Shown: piece by piece, positions 20,230 through 31,795 of the stretch
Position numbering within the stretch: the stretch's first letter is position 1
Layout: each line of letters opens with the position of its first letter
Assembly (NCBI GenBank): GCA_018894105.1
Contig: CM032125.1
Location: 36,069,032-36,133,031, forward strand
Length of the DNA: 64,000 nucleotides
DNA from: Jacaranda mimosifolia
Taxonomy: Eukaryota; Streptophyta; Magnoliopsida; Lamiales; Bignoniaceae
Direction of reading: 5' to 3'
Translations under genes and position numbers: made by a program
Notes under the pieces: model-generated
Databases searched by the model: none
What the model was told of the DNA's origin: nothing
What the model saw: only the letters and a program-made list of their open reading frames with translations

Positions 20230-22828
20230 ATGTCTCAGATCTACGACAACTGGGAGAGGCTGGTGGCGGCGGTTTTGAAGAAAGAACAGCTTTGGCAACT
20301 TTTCCATGATCACTCGAGAAGCCCCAGTATACTTTCTGAAGCATTGGATTTGAGTTCCAGTTTTGATTTGAGTTCTCTACTCAATGATGTTCCCTTTGAC
20401 TTTTTAAATCCTGGAAGTTCATCTTCAGTTGCAAAGTCAGGAGAAGGGCTTCCCAAGCTGGTATTTACTGCAGAGTTTAGTCCAACCTTTGGACTTGAAG
20501 ATTTGTTAAGGGCTTCCACGGAGTATATTGGGGAGGGAACATTTGGGAGTGTGTATGTTGCCACTCTTGATAATGGGATAAGAGTTGTGGTGAAGAGACT
20601 GAAGCCAGTGAGTGTTTCTGAACCACAGTTCAGGCGACACATGGAGATTGTTGGGAGTATCCGGGACGTAAATATCGCCACACTGAAGGGTTACTATTCT
20701 TTCAAAGACGAAAAGCTTCTACTGTATGATTATTACAATTGGGGGAACTTGTCCCAATTGTTACTCGGTACGTCCTTGGACTCTGTTAGAACTTTGTTTT
20801 GTCATTGCTGACTTGTTTATTTTTGTGAATGAAAATGCTACAAGAAAAATGGTTTCTGCAATGTTTTTCTTAAATCGCTTTTGAGATAATAGATTTAGAT
20901 GGTGTTTAGGTAGATCATTTAACTGTTGTTATAATCTTGTTCTTTTCAAACACTGTAAGAATTTATTTTCAAAATAAGATTTAACATCTTGTAAGTTACA
21001 AAAATATCTTATAAGATGCATTCCAAAGCACTATTCCAAAGACCTTAAGCATTTCAGATGTAGGTCTGGTGTTGAAAATACTCTTGATCATAAGCCTTAA
21101 AAACTTGCCATTTTAACCATATATATGTCCTCAATCAGTCAACACAATAACCGCCAAACAACAGGAGAAATTTGAAAACTTTATATGATCTGATGCATGT
21201 TTTCATGTTTCCAGGAAGAAATGGACTGGATCGGGCTCGTGTAGACTGGCCAACCCGATTGAGAATTGCGCTTGGTGCGGCAAGGGGAATTGCTCACATA
21301 CACGCTCAAAACAGTGGGCAGCTTGTCCATGGAAACATTAAATCTTGTAATATTTTTATAAGTTCAGAGCGGTATGGCTGGGTATCGGATATTGGCTTGG
21401 CAGACGTGATAACAACAACGTTCACGCCAACTGCTCGCTGTTATGCTCCAGAAGTCAAGAATACTCAAAATGTATCCCAAGCATCCGATGTCTATAGCTT
21501 TGGGGTTCTTCTGCTTGAACTTCTTACTCGAAGGTCCCCTGTACAAGTCAGAACCGGTGGTCATGCAGCTGTTGATCTGGTAAAGTTGGTTAATTCTGTC
21601 AGTCGTAGTAGGGACAGGATGGCTAAAATATTTGATATTGATCTACTGAAGGATACTAGTACACAGAAAGAAGTAGTAAAGATGTTACAAATAGGAATAA
21701 GTTGTGCAGCAAAATCCCCGAAGAAAAGACCAAAAATATCTGAAGTTGTGAGGATGATAGAGAATTTCACTATTTTGAATACGGTAAGTCAGATTTCTAA
21801 GGAAACAGAAAGGAATAAAATGGTGTTTTTTAAGGGTGGTGATGACGCCTTTGGCCTAGAGGATCTGTTGAGGGCTTCGGCTGATGTCCTTGGAAAGGGA
21901 AACCTTGGAACTTCGTATAAGGCAATATTAGAAACTGGAATCATAGTTGTGGTGAAGAGATTGAGGGAAGTGATTGTTCCAAAAGAAGAATTTCAGCAAC
22001 ATATGGAGGTCATTGGAAGAATATTGCGGCACAATAATGTTGCTGAATTAAGGGCATACTACTCTTCTACGGATGAAAAGCTCTTGGTGTATGATTATTA
22101 CATGCGGGGGAGTCTATCTGCCATGCTACATAGTAAGTAAAACATAAATTCTTAAAACAGAGACATATATGATCTAATCACTTTTGTCAAATTCTGCAGG
22201 AAGTAGACGCTTTGACAGGGAACCTTTCGATTGGAAGACCAGACTAAAATTTGCACTAGGTGCTGCAAGGGGGGTTGCCCACATCCACAGGCAAGAAGAT
22301 GGAAAGCTTGTGCATGGAAATATAAGAGTTTCAAACATTTTCCTCGACGAACAACAATATGTCCGAATTGCTGATGCTGGATTGGCAACAATATTGTTGA
22401 GCCCAACAAGAATGCCACTTATGTGGGCTGCTGGATACCGTGCCCCTGAAGTCACCGACATCAAGAAAATATCCCAACCTTCCGATGTGTACAGCTTTGG
22501 AGTTGTGCTACTTGAACTTATCTCTGGAAAGCAGCCTACACGCCATGTATACGTGGGCGAGACCGTCTCACTAACCAGGTGGTTTCAGTCTGTTAGCCGC
22601 GAGAAGTGGGTTCTTGAAGGGGTTGATATAGAGCTTCTGAGATATCAGCATGACAAGGAGGCAGTGGTGCAAGTGCTGCAAATGGCGATGGAGTGTGTTG
22701 CTACTGTCCCTGAGGACAGACCTAAAATGGTTGATGTAGTGAGGAAGCTGGAGGAGATTAGTGAAGTCGAAACAGCGAGCAGTTCATCTGTTAAATCAAG
22801 ATTGGAAGATCTATTGATGTCCACATGA
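20230..22828 (+). CDS. double pseudokinase protein, gene B (longest copy)
   Basis: Exons 20230-20767, 21215-22132 and 22200-22828 give 694 residues, with GTACGT and GTAAGT donors and phase-1 introns at the same positions as in gene A. The order is YDNWERLV module, serine-rich linker, kinase-like domain 1 (Lys about 122, HGN about 218-220, DIG about 238-240) and domain 2 (Lys about 427, HGN about 524-526, DAG about 544-546). Both catalytic-loop aspartates are replaced by asparagine, so phosphotransfer is unlikely. This copy alone keeps the full C-lobe of domain 2, including the stretch [19 protein letters not shown] that aligns with LRR-III kinases, and so is the best guide to the ancestral protein. 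At the second splice junction the usual glycine codon is arginine, and the linker before the C-lobe is five residues longer (RRFDREPF). No secretion or membrane signal. An in-frame ATG exists further upstream, but the shared start is preferred. Confidence 0.87.
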
Positions 22829-23575
22829 CTAGCACCATGAAGTTGTGTGTATCTGGGGATGTCTTTAGTCTTCTAAGCCGAAATTTATGATAATATTTTG
22901 CAGTATTTTCTTCTTCTCTCTTCTAATAATTAAGTACTTGTGCATGAGTAGTAGAGATTGATTGGCGTCGGATAAAAATGTAACTTGATCTAGGGGTGTT
23001 GTGATGTCGTTCAGGGTCAGGCTTTTTTCTTAGTCATATTGGAATGAACAAAGTCAAAGGTGTAGGAGATGTTGGTTGGGTTAAAGTTTAAATTGAAAGA
23101 GGGTTAGGGTCACGGGACAATTTCAATGAGAACTTTTTGATGTTTAAGTTCAGTGATTAAATGATAATAAAAAATATTAAATAGTATGGTAATAAATGAA
23201 CATATTTTGTCCTGCGAAGGTAGACTAACACGGTCCATCTCATGTGGAAGATCAAGATGCCCTCACATGTCTCAATCATATAGTTCTAGCTTTGGGTATG
23301 ATATGGTGCTGAGTAAGATCAAATTCAGCTCAAACAAAAAGATTTAAAATTTAAAATAATTGGATATTTTTAATATTGTGTGAAGACTTTTTTCTGCATA
23401 TCATGACCAATTGGAGCATCCAGGAAGAATCCTTAATTGGAGCATCCAGGAAGAATCCTTAATTGGAGCATCCAGGAAGAATCCTTTTCTTATTTTATGC
23501 GGGGTTGCTATATGGCTGATAGCTTAATTTCAACATTCAACTACCTAGTCAATAAACCTGCTTGCATAGAAATTT
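22829..23575. other. 3' flank of gene B, part of the segmental duplication
   Basis: Aligns with 7851-8450 and 31796-32430. It holds no gene, only the tandem 26-bp repeat listed separately. Confidence 0.6.
23409..23486. repeat. three perfect 26-bp tandem repeats
   Basis: The unit AATTGGAGCATCCAGGAAGA plus ATCCTT occurs three times head to tail. Genes A and C have one copy at the matching site, so the expansion is specific to the B segment. Confidence 0.9.
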
Positions 23576-24846
23576 GGGTTCAATGCACTTTGCTCTCCTG
23601 AACTATGCTGATAGTTGCAAATGCCCCCTTTCACTATCAAATGCAACAAAAAAGCCCTCCTAATTAAACAACAATGGATTGAAAATGAGGTTAGAAAAAA
23701 TTTATGTGTATATTTTATTCAATATCTCAAAAATATCCAACCCAAAAATATGCATTTGATAGTTTCTTTGCTTGAGAAAAAAATGATTTTAGACAAAAAA
23801 GAAAGAAAAGAATTTCATCTCTTGAACTTGATCTAGAAAAAACAAAGCCCACTTTTTTTCTTCATTCATGCACTTTCAAATCAAATTTTGTAGAAAATTA
23901 TCTTCATTGCAGTATGAGTGAAAAATCATAATCTAATTTTTTTTTTTTTTTTTGGTGGTTAGAATTTTTCTGGTAGTTTGTATTTTCTACCAAAAAAGTA
24001 TTATGGGTTTTTATATCTTTAACAACATATAGGATTTTCTTTCTATATGTTACAATAATTAATCAATGGGTTTATATTTGTATTCTTGTATATGATTATA
24101 TATATCATAGAGTTTAAGGATTTTATAAATTACAAAAAAGATTTAGAGTTCTCATCCTCAGAAAACGTAGGGTCTTTTTTTCATGCATTTCACAAAAATT
24201 ATTTCATGAGTTTAGTATTATGTTCTAGTATATATATGTGTTATAGGGGCTTAAGAACTGTAGAAATTAGGTAATTTATAATGGTATGTGTTGGGAACAT
24301 TTTGTAGAAATAAAGTTGGTGAAAGAGGAAAAAATTCTCTCCTTGCAAAAAGTTGAAGAAGACAATAAAATGATTGAATCATTTTACAGTCCAGTAAGTC
24401 AATAGTATTTGGGCATCCAATCCTATGGTTATAAAATAGAAAAACCAAAACACTTTTTGCTAGAAATTCAAAGTACTTGAAAAAATTTGAATCGCCAACA
24501 AAAAAATTAGATTATGATTCTGATTCTTCACCCATACTGCAATGAAAGAGAATCCATAAGATTTGGTGTGAAAGTGCATGAGTGAAGGGAAAAAAAATGG
24601 ACTTGTTTTTCCTAGATCAAGTTTATGAGATGAATCCCTTTTTCTTTCTGACTATCAAAGGCATAATTTTTGGGTTAACCGGCTTAAGGGTATTTTTGGA
24701 ATATTGAGTAAAATATGCATATAAATTCTCTCTCTCATCTTTTCCACCCGTTGCTGTTATATTGAGGAGGCTTTTTGTTACATTTGATAGTTTAGGGGAG
24801 TGTTTGGATTGTCACATAGTTCGGGGTTATAAAGTGTATTTAATCC
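23576..24846. mobile_element. MULE-type element with very long terminal inverted repeats
   Basis: 1271 bp, flanked by 9-bp duplications with one mismatch (TAGAAATTT at 23567-23575 and AAGAAATTT at 24847-24855), as expected for Mutator-like elements. The termini pair as GGGTTCAATGCACTTT against GGATTAAATACACTTT. Pairing continues, with gaps, through ACTATCAAATG.AACAAAAA to the ATTGCAGTATG block at about 23910 and CATACTGCAATG at 24530, so each arm is about 375 bp. The insertion interrupts a stretch that is continuous beside genes A and C. No transposase frame. It is a non-autonomous foldback-like MULE. Confidence 0.8.
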
Positions 24847-24855
24847 AAGAAATTT

Positions 24856-24965
24856 CAATGAAATTAAGGCAATCCCACAAAGTATGAATTCTCACTTTAT
24901 ATAGCTTCTTGCGAACTCCCACTCATTTTTCAATCATCTTGAAAAGAGAGAACTTTGAACTTTGA
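24856..24965 (+). pseudogene. leader remnant of the broken YDNW gene beside gene B
   Basis: AAATTAAGGCAATCCCACA and CATCTTGAAAAGAGAG match the leaders of the broken genes at 8561 and 32535, but the coding part is replaced from about 24965 by the CACTA-like remnant. Confidence 0.55.
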
Positions 24966-26340
24966 AGAAACTAATAGGAAAAAGCTCTGTAAGGATGCCT
25001 AAATGTGTCAAATTAATAGATTTAGGAACGCTTTCACTTATCGGTATGCTTGGATATAGTGTCTCGTAGGTGGGTGTACTATTAAGTTTTTGTGACACAT
25101 GTAAGCATCCCCCAAAGAATCCATTGTTGTGATGCTTTATAGAGTCCCCAAAGTTTTCATATTGTGACACTCCTTAGTGTCATGTAATTGTTTTTCAACA
25201 ACCATAACTACATTATGTGACATCTCAAAGTGTTTCTATAACATGTGCGAAGGCAATTTGAGTTATTTTAACAAACACGCGCAGTGTCTCCATATATGAA
25301 TAAAATGACACTAGAAGTGTCTTAATAAATACGTTTGTGTGACACTAAAAAGTGTCTGAACAAAGAGGTTAATGAGACATTAAAAATTGCTCCTGTATAT
25401 GTTATAATGACACTTTATGGTGTCACAACACATAATAGTATTTTTCTAAGACATAATATTGTGTCGTAATAGGTTTATGAAGACACAATAAAGTGTCAAT
25501 AAACATCAGAAGAAAAATTAAAAAGTGACCCTACATAAGTCTTTAAAGACAAAAGAAAGTCTCATAATTTTTTTTCCAAGTATCCTTATACACATTTTTG
25601 AAGAGACGAGAAAGTATCACAAGAAATAGAATATGCCTATAATGCATCACATGTTTGCCATTTCTGTAAATAAATCTTCTTATAACTAAACCATCCAACC
25701 CAAAAAATATGTGTTCATTAGAAAATCCATTCGACAAATTACCATTTGACAATAGCAGAATGAACTAGACAACAATTATAAACTAAAAACACATCAATTT
25801 ATATACTCAACAGTTTCTAAAATATTTCAACTTCAAATGCATTTTCAATACCAATTTGCATATATGAAAATAAAATGAACTACAATAAGTAAATCCATGT
25901 TCACATACATCTAACAAAGAGCTAATAATATAATAAGTCTGTTTAGTCCAACCACATCAATTCTGCATAATTGTTTTCAAAAGTAGACTTCTCTTCAAAA
26001 CAAGATAACTTTCCATCATCTTCATCCATTTAATTTCGACCTATCAAACCAAGTAAACATGAATTAATAAAAATAACAAAAATCACTTAAAAGTATACAT
26101 AATTAAGAAAATTACCAAATCTTGTGGCCAAGTTATAGCTCTACCAATAACTTCCCCAATAGTTGTACATTCTGGTATCGAGCATATCAATGCCTCACTT
26201 ATGTCTATTGCAACATTGACATGAACTTTGCACCAATGTTTGCCCAATTCAACTTCTTCAACTATTGTTGATGGATTTAAGCTTTCAAGACAAGCAATTA
26301 CAATAGTTTTTGTGGTTCGACCATACTTTTCAATCTAACC
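24966..26340 (-). mobile_element. CACTA (En/Spm-type) transposon remnant
   Basis: 24970-25600 is dense in short repeats of GTGACACT / AGTGTC in both orientations (for example GACACTAAAAAGTGTC), the look of CACTA subterminal repeats. Next comes a minus-strand exon at 26339-26116 with a domain typical of CACTA proteins. I did not find the CACTA...TAGTG termini, so the element is truncated or decayed at both ends. Confidence 0.5.
26116..26339 (-). pseudogene. CACTA-associated protein domain (DUF8039-like) exon
   Basis: The minus-strand frame includes KYGRTTKTIVIACLESLNPS, VEEVELGKHWCKVHVNV and IGRAITWPQDLV. The pattern of an ...ACL...P...V...LG..WC.V.V.V stretch followed by TIGEVIGRAITWP is like the domain that recurs in plant CACTA-encoded proteins. 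The exon is bounded by TTATAG and GTAATT splice signals and has a TAG two codons in, so it is probably dead. The assignment is from memory of the pattern and is only moderately sure. Confidence 0.45.
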
Positions 26341-26530
26341 TATAATAGATATGTAAATTAAGCATATACAGAATTGTTAACATTAAAGGCATGAACCAAC
26401 TAAATAAAACTGAAAAAGTATAAGAGAAAACAAACTTGAACATTAGACTGTCGAAATATTAAGTTGTTGAAACAAACTTCAAAATCTAGTTGTAACAAAA
26501 TTCTCCAATATCACAAGGTATCACCATACT

Positions 26531-27493
26531 TAGGTGTGTAAATGGATATTAAACAGATTGGATACATTATTTTCACATTAGTATCCATTTAACTTTTTGA
26601 ATATTCAGATATAGATACGAATTTGATGGATATTTCAAAATAATATCCGAATTTGTATTCATTGAATATTGGTTGAATTTGGATATATCCATATTTGATT
26701 ATAATTATTTAGATGCATTCATATTTGATTAAACTAATCCATTTTTGAATTTATTTTTTTGATATTCATATTCGATCATAATTATTTCGATATTTATTTA
26801 CAAATATCCAAATAGGTGAGTCTATATAACAAATACATATTTTAATTAATAGAATGAACTATATAATTTCATTAAAAAGAAAGCAATCAAGCAAATGACA
26901 TAATTTCTAATTTATAATTGACTTTATAACTAATTATTAGTACCAATTAATAATAATAATGATATTTAAGTGTATTAATCATAAAGTTAAGTAACAATAA
27001 TTATATTGATTAACTTTATTCTTCAATTTTTTTCCTATATTACAATAATTTTTAAAATTTATTTTTTTTCTTCTCAGTTCTTCAATTATAATTTATATAT
27101 ATGCACACACACATATATGGATTATGAGATTTTTATTAAAAAATATAAATAATATGTTATTTAATAAATATATATTCAGAGCGAATATTAAACGGATCGG
27201 ATGCATATTTACCATATCCATATCTATTTATAATCAGATATCTAATAATCAAATACGAATAATATCCGTTTTAAACGAACGCAGCTAAATTTTGTATAAA
27301 TGAATAGGAATGCAATTCGAAATGAATATTAAACAGATCGGACACATATTTACCATTCCATATCGGTTTATAATCAGATATCTACTAATCAAATATGAAT
27401 AATATCCATTTTAAACAAATGCGGATAAATCTTATATAAATAAATAGGAATGCGGATGGTAAACAAATTTTCGAATATCTATTCATGGCTCTA
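26531..27493. mobile_element. hAT-type non-autonomous element, 963 bp
   Basis: Bounded by perfect 8-bp duplications ACCATACT (26523-26530 and 27494-27501), the length used by hAT transposases. Ends are TAGGTGTGTAAATGGATATT and, reverse complemented, TAGAGCCATGAATAGATATT. The interior is AT-rich and repeats a block with GATATTAAAC.GATCGGA twice (about 27185-27310 and 27325-27460). No transposase frame. Confidence 0.8.
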
Positions 27494-27501
27494 ACCATAC
27501 T

Positions 27502-28180
27502 AACTAAGCATAAGAATATTTGAAATTTAACATCTAAATACATCTCATATTTATATATGCAAAGACAACACAATTAGATTAATTAACCACTCGACAAGCC
27601 AATACTAGGTGAATATATTTCTAGCTTCCAAGTTGTTCTTAATTATTTAAGTCAACCCAGTGGACATGACTTGCACGTCTATTAATTTAGTTTTCAGATT
27701 CTTATGTTGAATAACAACTTGAACATTAGTTGTCTTATTTTGGGATTTATGCACGTGGGATGGTAGATTTTGGATATATATCGTTATTGTATTTTGCTAA
27801 ATGAATTTAATGTATAATTCAATGTTTACTAACTAATTAAAATAACCTTTTCAAAAGGTCAAATTAGTGTAATTACTTATAGTGATTAAGGATAACAGCG
27901 TAATTATCCCTATGTTATTGTTGTTAAATTGTTTTCTGTATATATTGAAGCAAGGACAAAATTCAGTTGGTTAATTATTCATATGCATGCCTCCTGTAAG
28001 AATCCCAAGCGTGTTTGCTTTCCGCAGTATTTGAGAATATTATTTGGAAAAGTTCGGAACGGAAGAGACTGAGTAGACTTGAAAAAATCATCACTGATTT
28101 ATATTCTTGAAGTCAAAAGATGCACTGGAAAATGTGGACTTAAAAGAGGAAACTGGAACTGAAATCTGAAGAAACTGAGG
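27502..28180. repeat. upstream part of the segmental duplication (gene C copy)
   Basis: Matches 18500-18950 and 19520-19660 before gene B. The kinase-tail scrap found at 19370 is absent here, through a deletion between about 27990 and 28030. No gene. Confidence 0.6.
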
Positions 28181-28181
28181 G

Positions 28182-28604
28182 AGGGCTGAATTTTTTGTGT
28201 TCTAGAACACATTTTTTCATTTTACACTATCAGGAAACTAAAAAGCGTAATTGTTTATACCATTTTTATTTTTATACCTATAAAAAATCTATAATACATA
28301 CTAATTTAATGCTAATTTTCTATCATATCATCGTCCACTAATTTATTAAATAATTATTTTTTTTTCTATCTTTTCAAGATGGTGACGCCCACAATCAATT
28401 AAACAATAATAATTAGTACTACTATATTAAAATATTTATTACTATTACATTAAAATATTATTTTCAATCTATATTTTTCAAAATTTTTACAATTTTTATC
28501 CAATTACATTTTCATTTTTACACGCAAAATAATAATAAAATAAAAATACATTCTACAACAATAAAAATAGAAAATGAGAATGAAAACACAACCGATCCAG
28601 CCCT
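28182..28604. mobile_element. MITE-like insertion, about 420 bp
   Basis: The left end AGGGCTGAATTTTTTGTGTT pairs with the right end reverse complemented, AGGGCTGGATCGGTTGTGTT. The matching segment before gene B (around 19670) lacks the whole block. No coding frame. The target duplication is unclear. Confidence 0.6.
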
Positions 28605-28710
28605 GACGATCTGGGGCCAGGAGTTCTTGAATGGGCATGCCAAAGTTGCCATATAAGCTGTCTGATACGCTCTCTTCGCGGACAAAGTACAAATCTTTCC
28701 CAATTATCAT
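28605..28710 (-). pseudogene. inverted remnant of a YDNW-type first exon (gene C side)
   Basis: Continuation of the inverted exon scrap also seen at 19600-19745. On the minus strand a piece reads ATLACPFKNSW, in the place of the CHAHSRSPS stretch. It is split from its other half (28110-28180) by the MITE. Confidence 0.35.
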
Positions 28711-28924
28711 AAATTCTTGACATCTTTGATCAACCCTGAAATCCAATTACTAACTAGGATACTAAATCTTATTGGTCTATAATATTTGGGATACAAGCTA
28801 ACATTACACGGTATATTAAAACCAAAATGTTCTCTATTGATTCTCTGAGAATATTTCTGGTTAGTTTGTATTATAAATCATTGATATTACCATATATGTG
28901 GTAGTCATCTTATTTAATTCATAA

Positions 28925-29010
28925 CCTTAATTTGCAGGATCCACTTCTTGGAAAAGCAGTCTAGGTTGTTCGATCAGAGTCCTAGAAGACCGATCAGAAA
29001 CCATTTTTTA
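28925..29010 (+). pseudogene. scrap of a gene E-like second exon
   Basis: CAGGATCCACTTCTTGGAAAAGC matches the start of the second exon of gene E (62361-62385), fused to GTTGTTCGATCAGAG...CTAGAAGACCGATCAG, which matches 62775-62805. The middle of the C-lobe is deleted. Confidence 0.5.
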
Positions 29011-29262
29011 GTGTAGAAAATGATTATGCATTTCCCATCTCTTTCCTTGGTTTTACCTGAGCATTCTGCAATTTTCTAAAGAAAAGACTAAGAAACTTCC
29101 ACCATGTCGATAACAACTTCTTTTTTTAATTGCACTACCAAACAAAGAGTATTAAAATCCCGCGTTCAAACTACAATAATGCAATTAGTTCAATTATATT
29201 TATCAATTCATAAGTATACCAATCATCTATTACTAGTTTCAGTGCACAATTTGCAGAGACAG

Positions 29263-31795
29263 ATGTCTCAGATCTACGACAACTGGGAGAGGCTGGTGGC
29301 AGCTGTTTTGAAGAAAGAGCAGCTTTGGCAACTTTTCCATTCTCACTCGAGGAGCCCCAGTATACTTTCTGAAGCATCGGATCTGAGTTCCAGTTTGGAT
29401 TCGGGTTCTCCACTCCATGATGAGCCCTTTGACTTTTTAAATCCTGGAAGTTCATCTTCAGTGCCAAAGTCAGGAGAAGTGCTTCCCAAGCTGGTATTTA
29501 CTGCAGAGTTTAGTCCAACCTTTGGACTTGAAGATTTGTTGAGGGCTTCTGCAGAGTACATTGGGAAGGGAATATTTGGGAGTGTGTATGTTGCTACTCT
29601 TGATAATGGGACAAAATTTGTGATGAAGAGACTGAAGCCGGTGAGTGTTTCTGAACCACAATTCAGGCGACACATGCAGATTGTTGGGAATATCCGGGAC
29701 GTAAATATCGCCACCTTGAAGGGTTACTATTCTTCCAAAGACGAAAAGCTTCTGCTGTATGATTATTACAGTGAGGGGAACTTGTCTCAATTGTTACACG
29801 GTATGTCGTTCAACTCTGTTAGAACTTCGGTTTGTCATTGCTGATTTTTATATTTTTGTGAATGAAAATACTACAAGAAAAATGGCTTCTGCAATGTTTT
29901 TCATAAATTGCTTTTGAGATATTAAATTTAGAGGGCGTTTGGGTAGGTTATTTAAATGATTTTATAAGTTTCAAACTCTTGTTCCATTCAAACACTTTAA
30001 GAACTTATTTTTAAAATAAGATTTAATATGTTAAAAGTTTCAAAAACATCTTATAACATGTTTTGAGAAGCGCTCATCCAAAGACCTTTTGAACCACTTG
30101 AGATGCAGGTTTAGTGTTGAATATACTCTTGGTCAAAAGACTTAAAAATTTGCCAGTTTAACCATGTGTGTTTCCTCAATCCAGTCAACACAGTAATGGC
30201 AAAGCAACAGTTCAAATTTGAAAACTTAATTTATATTATCTGATGCATTATTTTCATGTTTACAGGAAGAAATGGACAGAATCAAGCTCATGTAGACTGG
30301 CCAACCCGATTGAGAATTGCGCTTGGTGCAGCAAGGGGAATTGCTCACATACACTCTCAGAACAGTGGGCAGCTTGTCCATGGAAACATTAAATCCTCTA
30401 ATATTTTTATTAGTCCAGAGCAGTATGGCTGGGTATCGGATATTGGCTTGGCAGACTTGATAACAACAACGTTCACGCGAACTGCTCACTGTTATGCTCC
30501 AGAAGTCAAGAATACTCAAAATGTATCCCAAGCATCGGACGTCTATAGTTTTGGGGTTCTTCTGCTTGAACTTCTTACTCGAAGGTCCCCAGTACAAGTC
30601 AGTACCAGCGGTCATGAAGCTGTTGATCTGGTAAAGTTGGCTGATTCTCTCAGTCCCTGGCAGTGGACCGACGAAGTATTTGATATTGATCTGCCAAAGG
30701 ATCCTTGTATAAAGAAAGAGATAGTAAGGATGTTACATATAGGAATGAGTTGTGTAGCAAATTCCCCGAAGAGAAGACCAAAAATATCTGAAGTTGTGAG
30801 GATGATGGAGAATTTCATTATGATGAATATGATAAGTCAGATTTCTGTGGAAGCAGAAAGGAATAAAATGGTATTTTTTAAGGGTGGCGATGACGCCTTT
30901 GACCTTGCGGATCTGTTGAGGGCTTCGGCCAAGGTCCTTGGAAAGGGAAACCTTGGAATTTCATATAAGGCAACATTAGAAAATGGAATCACAGTTATGG
31001 TGAAGAGATTGAGGGAAGTGATTGTTCCGAAAGAAGAATTTCAGCAACATATGGAGGTCATTGGAAGAATATTGGGGCACAATAATATTGCTGAATTAAG
31101 GGCATACTACTATTCTAAGGATGAAAAGCTCTTGGTATATGATTATTACAATCAGGGGAGTGTATCTGCCATGCTACATGGTAAGTAAAACGCAAAATTT
31201 TAAAATAGAGATATACATAATCTAATGCATTCTAGTCTACTTTGCAGGAGAAAGACCTTTGGATTGGAAGACTCGACTAGAAATTGCATTGGGCGCAGCA
31301 AGGGGAGTTGCTCATATCCACAGACAAGATGGGGGGAAGCTTGTGCATGGAAATATAAGAACTTCAAACATTTTCCTCGACGAACAACAGTATGTCCGAA
31401 TTGCTGATGTTGGATTGGCAACAATATTGTCGAGCCCAGCAACATTGTCAATTATGAAGGCTGCTGGATACTGTGCCCCTGAAGTTACCGACATCAAGAA
31501 AATATCCCAAGCTTCTGATGTGTTCAGCTTTGGAGTTGTGCTACTTGAACTTGTCTCTGGAAGGCAACCTCCACACCACACAAACGATGACAAGACTGTC
31601 TCACTAATCAGGTGGATTCAGGTGATGCAACTGCTGGATGTGATGATGGGGTGTATTGTTACTGTCCCTGAGGGCAGACCTAAAATGGCAAATGTAGTGA
31701 GGAAACTGGAGGAGATTTGTGAAGTTGAAACTGCGAACAGTTCATCTGTTGAAGCAAGATTGGAAGATCTATTAATGTCCACACTAGCACGTTGA
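29263..31795 (+). CDS. double pseudokinase protein, gene C
   Basis: Exons 29263-29800, 30266-31180 and 31248-31795 give 666 residues, with the same phase-1 introns as genes A and B (465 and 67 bp). The N-terminal YDNWERLV module and linker lead to domain 1 (glycine loop GKGIFG, VMK lysine about 122, HGN about 218-220, DIG about 238-240) and domain 2 (GKGNLG, VMVK lysine about 426, HGN about 518-520, DVG about 538-540). As in gene A, about 28 residues of the C-lobe of domain 2 are missing, so A and C share a more recent ancestor than either does with B. Both beta3 motifs have methionine next to the lysine, which differs from the other copies. No secretion signal or membrane span. The reading frame is open throughout, and the introns and start are supported by the three-way comparison. 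Confidence 0.87.

Noticed and set aside
24086..24274. Open frame inside the MULE as a transposase fragment
   Set aside because: It is short, AT-rich, has no transposase motif and lies within the non-coding centre of the element.
29860..29890. CTACAAGAAAAATGG in intron 1 of A, B and C, resembling a CACTA transposon end
   Set aside because: It is present at the same place in all three introns and has no partner terminus, subterminal repeats or target duplication. It is simply conserved intron sequence.
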